A stretch of 64,000 nucleotides of DNA from an uncultured Bacteroidales bacterium. Its GTDB lineage: Bacteria; Bacteroidota; Bacteroidia; Bacteroidales; F082. Below are positions 59,162 through 64,000 of the stretch, in pieces. Within the stretch, counting starts at the first letter, position 1. Every line of letters starts with the position of its first letter. Where the stretch lies: assembly GCA_947303395.1 (NCBI GenBank), contig CAMYYD010000007.1, positions 1 through 64,000 of the forward strand, in the 5' to 3' direction. The notes beneath the pieces were generated by a model, which made no database searches, was not told the origin of the DNA, and worked only from the letters and a program-made list of their open reading frames with translations. A program made the position numbers and the translations under genes.

Positions 59162-62100
59162 ATGAGAAAATTATCATTACTAACAGCTTTGTTCCTGATG
59201 TTCTCATTTATGGGATTTGCTCAGGAATGGCATGGAATCACAAGTGATTCTCCAACAAAGATGAAGAAGACTTTGGTCTCTTCGACAGCTAACGAGATCG
59301 TCGTCAACGTAAATCTCGACGGTTTCTACACACAGAGTGTGACTACACCTAACGGCAAACAAGTCGTTGTTTCTGTTGACAAGATGGCTACAGAGCTTGA
59401 GGCGGGTGCCCCACAGCTTCCATACGAAGTCATTCCGGTTATGATCGGTGACTTGGCAGAGATGACAGTTAACGTTACAAATGCAGCTTACGTTGATTTT
59501 GAAAACGTTGAAGTGGCTCCTTCAAAAGGTAACTTCAGCCGTCAGATCAACCCGGAGGATGTTCCTTACACCTACGGTGAGATGTATTCACAGAACGCAT
59601 TTTGGCCAGCAACACAGGCAACACTTGAAGCTCCATACATTATCAGGGACTTCCGTGGTCAGAACATTTGGGTTCGTCCATTCGCTTACAACCCTGTGAC
59701 AAAGACATTGCGTGTTTATACAAGCATGACAGTTGTTATGACCAAGGTTAGCGACAATGGTGAGAACCAGATGTCAGCTCGCAAGGCTACAACAAAGGTT
59801 GCTCCTGAATTCAAGGCAGCTTACGAACGCCGTTTCATCAACTTCGACCAGGCAGCTAAGGATTATCCTTTCGTTGAGGACGCTGGTGAGATGCTCGTTA
59901 TCTGCGCAGACCAGTTTATGACAAGCATGCAGCCATTGGTTGACTGGAAGAACATTTCAGGTCGTCCAACCACAATGGTTAGCGTTACAGCAGCTGGTGG
60001 TAACAGCGATACACAGATCAAGAGCTACATCACAAACATGTACAACGATCCTAATCACAACCTCGCATACGTTTTGTTCGTTGGTGACTATGAGCACATC
60101 ACTCCGCACTTGCTCAGTCAAGAACGTTCAGACAACTGGTTTGGTCAGATCAGCGGTTCGGACCACTATCCGGAGGTTCTTATTGGCCGTTTCTCAGTTC
60201 AGACAGATGCTCACGTGACATCACAAGTCAACAAAGTGCTCTACTATGAGCGCGATTTGCAGGGTGGTGTGAACTGGGTCGACAAAGGTATGGGTATCGG
60301 TTACTATGGCGCAGGTAGCGGTCACTATGGTGAAGATGACTATCAGCACATTGACTTAATCCGCGACACCCTGTTACACTACACATATTCAACAGTTACA
60401 GAGCACCATGGTGGCTCGGGCGGTGACGCAAGCGTTTCAACAATCAGCGGTACAACCAACCAGGGTATCAGTATCATCAACTACTGCAACCATGGTTCAG
60501 AGACAAGTTGGGGTGTTGCAAACTACAGCACAAGCAACGTCAATGCTTTGACAAACGATAATATGTGGCCAGTTGTTTGGTCAGTTGCATGCTTGAATGG
60601 TAAGTTCAACCACGGCGGTGCAAACGGCGAGTGCTTCGGTGAAGCATGGATGCGTGCAACCAACAACTCCACAGGTGTTCCTACAGGTGCTATCGGTGGT
60701 ATGTTCTCATGGATGTCACAGCCTTGGGTTCCACCAATGTACGGTCAGGATGAGATGGTTGACATTTTGTGCGGATGGCGCAGTGCTGACCAGTTCAACC
60801 ACACTTTGGGTGGCGCTTCAATCAATGGTGACATGGCTGTTATCGACAAGTCAGGTTCAAGCGGTTATGATTGCCACGACACATGGGTTCTCTTCGGCGA
60901 TCCTACAACTATGCTTCGTACAGCTAACCCAACCGACATGGCTGTTACAGCCAGCCCATCAGTGTTGATGCTCGGTATGGATGCACTCACAGTCAATGCA
61001 AATGCTGACTATGCTATCGCAACATTGTCAATGAATGGCGAAGTCATCGCAACAGGTAATGTCGTCAATGGTCAGTGCGAACTTACATTCCCAGCATTGA
61101 GCAATGTCGGAATGGCAGACCTTGTTGTTCTCGGTTATAACAAAGTGACTTATGTGGGTCAAATTGAAGTTGTTCCTGCAGCAGGTCCATACGTAACAAT
61201 TAACGATTACGCTATGAGCGGTCCGGCAAACTATGGCGAGACAGTCGACATGAGTGTTGAGGTTAAGAACGTCGGTGTTGAGACAACAACAAATGTTGCT
61301 GTCACTCTGTCAACAGAGAGTGAATATCTTACAATTACTTCAGCTGAAGGTACAGTTGCAACACTTGCAGCTGGCGCAACAGCAACAGTTGAAGGCTTCC
61401 AGTTCGCAGTCGCAGAAAACGTTCCTGACGGAGCAACAGCTCAGATTGATGTTACAATGACAAGCGGTGCAAATACTTGGACTGGCAAGATCATGGTTTC
61501 ATTACACGCTCCAGTAGTTGTTTTGGAAAGCATGAATGTCAATGCAAGTGCTGTCGAATTCTCATTCAAGAATAACGGTTCAGCTCCATTTGTTGGCGGT
61601 CAGTTAACAATGACAAGCTGCTCACCAGACCTCGTATTTGATCCAGAGGTTTTGGTTGCAGAAGATGTTGTCGAGGCAGGTCAATCATTGCCTTTGACAG
61701 TGGCTTACACTGTTGATTCAAGTATTGAACCAGGTACAACATTTGAGGCAGCATACTCATTCACAACAGGTTTGTTCGACCTTTCAAGCGTGTTCGTAGT
61801 GAGCTACGGTGCTATCATGGAAGACTTCGAAACAGGTAGCTTTGGTACAAACTGGACATTAAGCTCAACTAATCCATGGCAGATTGTTTCTGGCGGTAGA
61901 GGTAGCTACTGCGCTAAGTCAAACAACGGCGGACAGCACAACTCATCAGGCTACATGGAGTTGTCAGTCAACGTGTTGGCAGCAGGTCAATTCTCATTCT
62001 GGTACAAAGTTTCTTCAGAAAACAACTATGATAAGCTTCACTTCTACATGGACGGTCTTGAGAAGGGCACATGGTCAGGCACAGTGGCGTGGACAGAGTT

Positions 62101-62719
62101 TACACAGGCTGTGACAGCTGGTCAACACACTTTGAAGTGGGAATACACCAAGGATTCATCAGTGAGCTCAGGCGAAGACTGCGCATGGGTTGACGATATC
62201 ATCTTCCCACCAACACATGTTTACACATTCATCGCTCCTGCAACAGACCTTGAGGCAACAGTTGACGGTGGCAATGTTAACCTCACATGGGCAGCATCAG
62301 CAGACGCTGTGTCATATGTTGTGAAACGTGATCTTGAGGAAATTGGAACACCAACCGAGACAAGCTTTACAGACGTTGTAGAGGAAGGCGGATATTACAA
62401 ATATTCAGTGTATGCAGTCGATGCAAACGGTTCGATGTCGGCCCCTGTTTCAACAGTTGTTTTGGTTGAATTCACTGGTGTTGAAGAAAATGAAGTTCGC
62501 TTCGGAATCTATCCTAACCCGGCAGAAAACGAGTTGAACATCAATTCAAGTGCAGCAAGCTTTGAATATCAGATGATCAACAGCGTCGGTCAGGTGGTGA
62601 TGAGCGGTGTCGCAAACGGCAACGTGAAACTCAATGTGAGCGAGTTGAAAAATGGCGTGTACTTCCTGAAAGTCGTCGCCAACGGCAACACAAGCGTTGA
62701 GAAGGTCGTCATCAAGTAA
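59162..62719 (+). CDS. Gingipain-like C25 cysteine protease, T9SS-exported, second of three
   Basis: A 1185-residue protein with a signal peptide (about 1-20). The propeptide-like N-terminal region includes FSRQINPEDVPYTYGEMY, shared with the third copy. In the C25 domain His444 (NYCNHGSETSW) and Cys477 (WSVACLNGKF) are 33 residues apart, as in gingipain R. The ACLNG context matches the canonical protease more closely than the first copy does. CARDB-like domains, an anchor-J domain (about 885-1020), an FnIII-like domain and a T9SS sorting domain (YPNPAENELNI ... NGVYFLKVV) follow. It is an extracellular or cell-surface endopeptidase; P1 specificity is unknown. Confidence 0.88.
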   Translation: MRKLSLLTALFLMFSFMGFAQEWHGITSDSPTKMKKTLVSSTANEIVVNVNLDGFYTQSVTTPNGKQVVVSVDKMATELEAGAPQLPYEVIPVMIGDLAEMTVNVTNAAYVDFENVEVAPSKGNFSRQINPEDVPYTYGEMYSQNAFWPATQATLEAPYIIRDFRGQNIWVRPFAYNPVTKTLRVYTSMTVVMTKVSDNGENQMSARKATTKVAPEFKAAYERRFINFDQAAKDYPFVEDAGEMLVICADQFMTSMQPLVDWKNISGRPTTMVSVTAAGGNSDTQIKSYITNMYNDPNHNLAYVLFVGDYEHITPHLLSQERSDNWFGQISGSDHYPEVLIGRFSVQTDAHVTSQVNKVLYYERDLQGGVNWVDKGMGIGYYGAGSGHYGEDDYQHIDLIRDTLLHYTYSTVTEHHGGSGGDASVSTISGTTNQGISIINYCNHGSETSWGVANYSTSNVNALTNDNMWPVVWSVACLNGKFNHGGANGECFGEAWMRATNNSTGVPTGAIGGMFSWMSQPWVPPMYGQDEMVDILCGWRSADQFNHTLGGASINGDMAVIDKSGSSGYDCHDTWVLFGDPTTMLRTANPTDMAVTASPSVLMLGMDALTVNANADYAIATLSMNGEVIATGNVVNGQCELTFPALSNVGMADLVVLGYNKVTYVGQIEVVPAAGPYVTINDYAMSGPANYGETVDMSVEVKNVGVETTTNVAVTLSTESEYLTITSAEGTVATLAAGATATVEGFQFAVAENVPDGATAQIDVTMTSGANTWTGKIMVSLHAPVVVLESMNVNASAVEFSFKNNGSAPFVGGQLTMTSCSPDLVFDPEVLVAEDVVEAGQSLPLTVAYTVDSSIEPGTTFEAAYSFTTGLFDLSSVFVVSYGAIMEDFETGSFGTNWTLSSTNPWQIVSGGRGSYCAKSNNGGQHNSSGYMELSVNVLAAGQFSFWYKVSSENNYDKLHFYMDGLEKGTWSGTVAWTEFTQAVTAGQHTLKWEYTKDSSVSSGEDCAWVDDIIFPPTHVYTFIAPATDLEATVDGGNVNLTWAASADAVSYVVKRDLEEIGTPTETSFTDVVEEGGYYKYSVYAVDANGSMSAPVSTVVLVEFTGVEENEVRFGIYPNPAENELNINSSAASFEYQMINSVGQVVMSGVANGNVKLNVSELKNGVYFLKVVANGNTSVEKVVIK
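61818..62215 (+). repeat. Near-identical anchor-J module shared by the first two C25 genes (copy 2)
   Basis: Partner of 58140-58550. The encoded stretch FWYKVSSENNYDKLHFYMDG is identical in both. Confidence 0.8.
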
Positions 62720-62740
62720 GCGACTTTTTTGAAAAAAAGT

Positions 62741-62770
62741 AAAGGACGTCTGTTGAAGGCGTCCTTTTTT
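62741..62770 (+). terminator. Terminator after the second C25 gene
   Basis: AAAGGACGTC-TGTTGA-AGGCGTCCTTT: an 8-bp main stem (AAAGGACG/CGTCCTTT) with a weaker inner pairing, followed by a T-run. Confidence 0.85.
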
Positions 62771-62774
62771 TATT

Positions 62775-62782
62775 TATATTTG
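62775..62782 (+). promoter_or_regulatory. -7 promoter box for the third C25 gene
   Basis: TATATTTG followed by CA, 14 bases before the ATG at 62797, immediately after the terminator of the second gene. Confidence 0.6.
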
Positions 62783-62796
62783 CAAAAAATTATACC

Positions 62797-64000
62797 ATGA
62801 AAAAAATAATAATCTTAGCTATCGGTCTGATATGCATGCAGTTAGCAACTGCACAGGGATGGAATCAGCGATTGGTTTCATCGACAGAAAATGAGATCAA
62901 AGTTGAAATCAATGTCGACGGTTTTGTTAAAAATGCCGTTGTTACACCTAATGGTGACGCTTTTGTCATTACAAACAATAAGATGATGCAGATGGCACAG
63001 GCAGGGGAGCCTAACGTGCCAAGTCTGGTAATTCCAGCAATTATTGGCGATAACGCTTTGATGAGTGTGGAAGTTACTGATGTTCAATATGTTGACTATG
63101 AAAATATTGAAGTCGCACCTTCGAAAGGCGATTTCCCGCGCAGCATCAATCCGGAGGATGTACCGTACACCTATGGCGTTATGTATCAGCAAGATGCATT
63201 CTATCCGAATGAGATTGCAAAACTCGACGAACCATATATTCATAGAGATGTGAGAGCTCAAAATATGATGGTCACACCTTATTCATATAATGCGGTGACA
63301 AAGACCCTCAGAGTTTACACACATTTTACGGTGAAGATGGAGAAAGTCGGCATCGATAACAGAAATGTTTTCGTAAATCGTGCAAAATCAAACAGTTTGG
63401 ACGCGGAGTTTAAGAAGATTTACGAGAGCCGTTACATCAACTACAATGAAGCGATGTCGAGATACACATCTATTGCTGATGACGGTGAACTGTTGATTAT
63501 CTGCCATGACGCTTTCATGACAGCGATGGAGCCATTTGTAGCTTGGAAGAAACAGATTGGACGTCCAACAACTATGGTTGGAACATCGGTGACTGGCAAT
63601 ACAGCGGCAGCGATTCAATCGTACATTGCAACATATTATGCTTCACATCCGAATTTGACGGATATTCTTCTTGTTGGTGATGTGGCTCAGATTCCTGGAG
63701 TTTATATTTCGGCCAATGGTGGTTGGAATAACGATTATTCAGGTTATGGCGATATGCAGTACGGACAACTTGCCGGTAATGACTATTACAATGAGGTTGT
63801 TGTCGGCCGTTTCTGCTGTGCAACAGAGGCTCAGGTGACAAATCATGTCAACAAAGTCTTGAATTACGAAAGAGATTTGGATGAGACAGCCACATGGCTT
63901 TCAGTTGGTCAAGGTGTGAGTAAAAATGAGGGAGCAGGCTCGGGACATTATGGCGAGGCAGATCATGAACATATCGACAACATAAGAACTGATTTGTTGG
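62797..64000 (+). CDS. Gingipain-like C25 cysteine protease, third of three, cut by window end
   Basis: An open frame from ATG 62797 to the window edge encodes about 401 residues with no stop. The signal peptide is about residues 1-20 (IILAIGLICMQLATAQ). The N-terminal region aligns with the second copy (STENEIKVEINVDGFVKN, VEVAPSKGDFPRSINPEDVPYTYGV, SYNAVTKTLRVYTHF) and with the start of the C25 domain (LLIICHDAFMTAMEPFVAWKK). The catalytic His (expected near residue 440) lies beyond the edge. It has its own promoter. It was recognised by translating through the edge, since no stop codon is present. Confidence 0.85.
   Translation, partial: MKKIIILAIGLICMQLATAQGWNQRLVSSTENEIKVEINVDGFVKNAVVTPNGDAFVITNNKMMQMAQAGEPNVPSLVIPAIIGDNALMSVEVTDVQYVDYENIEVAPSKGDFPRSINPEDVPYTYGVMYQQDAFYPNEIAKLDEPYIHRDVRAQNMMVTPYSYNAVTKTLRVYTHFTVKMEKVGIDNRNVFVNRAKSNSLDAEFKKIYESRYINYNEAMSRYTSIADDGELLIICHDAFMTAMEPFVAWKKQIGRPTTMVGTSVTGNTAAAIQSYIATYYASHPNLTDILLVGDVAQIPGVYISANGGWNNDYSGYGDMQYGQLAGNDYYNEVVVGRFCCATEAQVTNHVNKVLNYERDLDETATWLSVGQGVSKNEGAGSGHYGEADHEHIDNIRTDLL

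Overview
The window looks like a chromosomal segment of a Bacteroidales-type member of the Bacteroidota. Four things support this. Nearly every transcription unit with a visible promoter has the Bacteroidota -7 box (TAnnTTTG) and no strong Shine-Dalgarno site. Several secreted proteins end in a type IX secretion (T9SS) sorting domain. There is a TonB-dependent receptor with a carboxypeptidase-regulatory-like N-terminus, and many other Bacteroidota-type envelope proteins. Gene density is high, with mostly short intergenic gaps. No phage, integrase, transposase, rRNA or CRISPR array was seen.

Layout. 1-1.2 kb: two tRNAs and a YitT permease. 1.2-4.2 kb: a CYTH protein and a tandem pair of exported C1 (bleomycin-hydrolase-like) peptidases. 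4.3-9.6 kb: a cysteate/threonine-synthase-like PLP enzyme, a T9SS Omp28-like protein and a carboxyltransferase whose biotinyl domain lacks its lysine. 9.7-13.7 kb: M20 amidohydrolase, nucleosidase, YgiQ and RecX. 13.8-18.8 kb: PAP2 phosphatase, a beta-barrel, a large MscS channel and a DUF4421-like protein. 18.9-23.1 kb: prfB with its programmed frameshift, CstA, a THUMP-like methyltransferase and a DNPH1-like hydrolase. 23.1-25.2 kb: an AT-rich patch with higBA, a lipoprotein and a candidate structured RNA. 25.2-32.5 kb: hisS, hutH (with an in-frame amber codon), two small membrane proteins, a CMP-kinase-like protein and nrdDG. 32.5-39.8 kb: M23 lipoprotein, iorBA, a fused acyltransferase, PspC-type proteins and a CbpA-like chaperone. 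39.9-47.7 kb: TonB receptor, S9 peptidase and two GH13 enzymes. 47.8-55.3 kb: two OM beta-barrels, FKBP, a VWA membrane protein, a GT9 glycosyltransferase, TsaC/Sua5 and an S41 protease. 55.4-64.0 kb: three tandem gingipain-like C25 proteases, the last cut by the window edge.

Themes. One is extracellular protein breakdown and amino-acid catabolism: C25, C1, S9, S41, M20 and M23 peptidases, HutH and IorAB. Another is envelope lipid chemistry: a possible sulfonolipid enzyme and an OlsF/GlsF-like fused acyltransferase. The third is anaerobic life, shown by NrdDG and indolepyruvate:ferredoxin oxidoreductase.

The most unusual signal is a dense set of small palindromic and short-period repeats. 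One group has near-constant outer arms (GTA-x-GGRC or GTAGAGAC) around variable palindromic cores, and several copies lie in frame inside protein-coding genes. A second group consists of degenerate heptad and octad arrays at gene ends, and two of the octad arrays are self-complementary hairpins. All calls come from reading the sequence; no database search was run.
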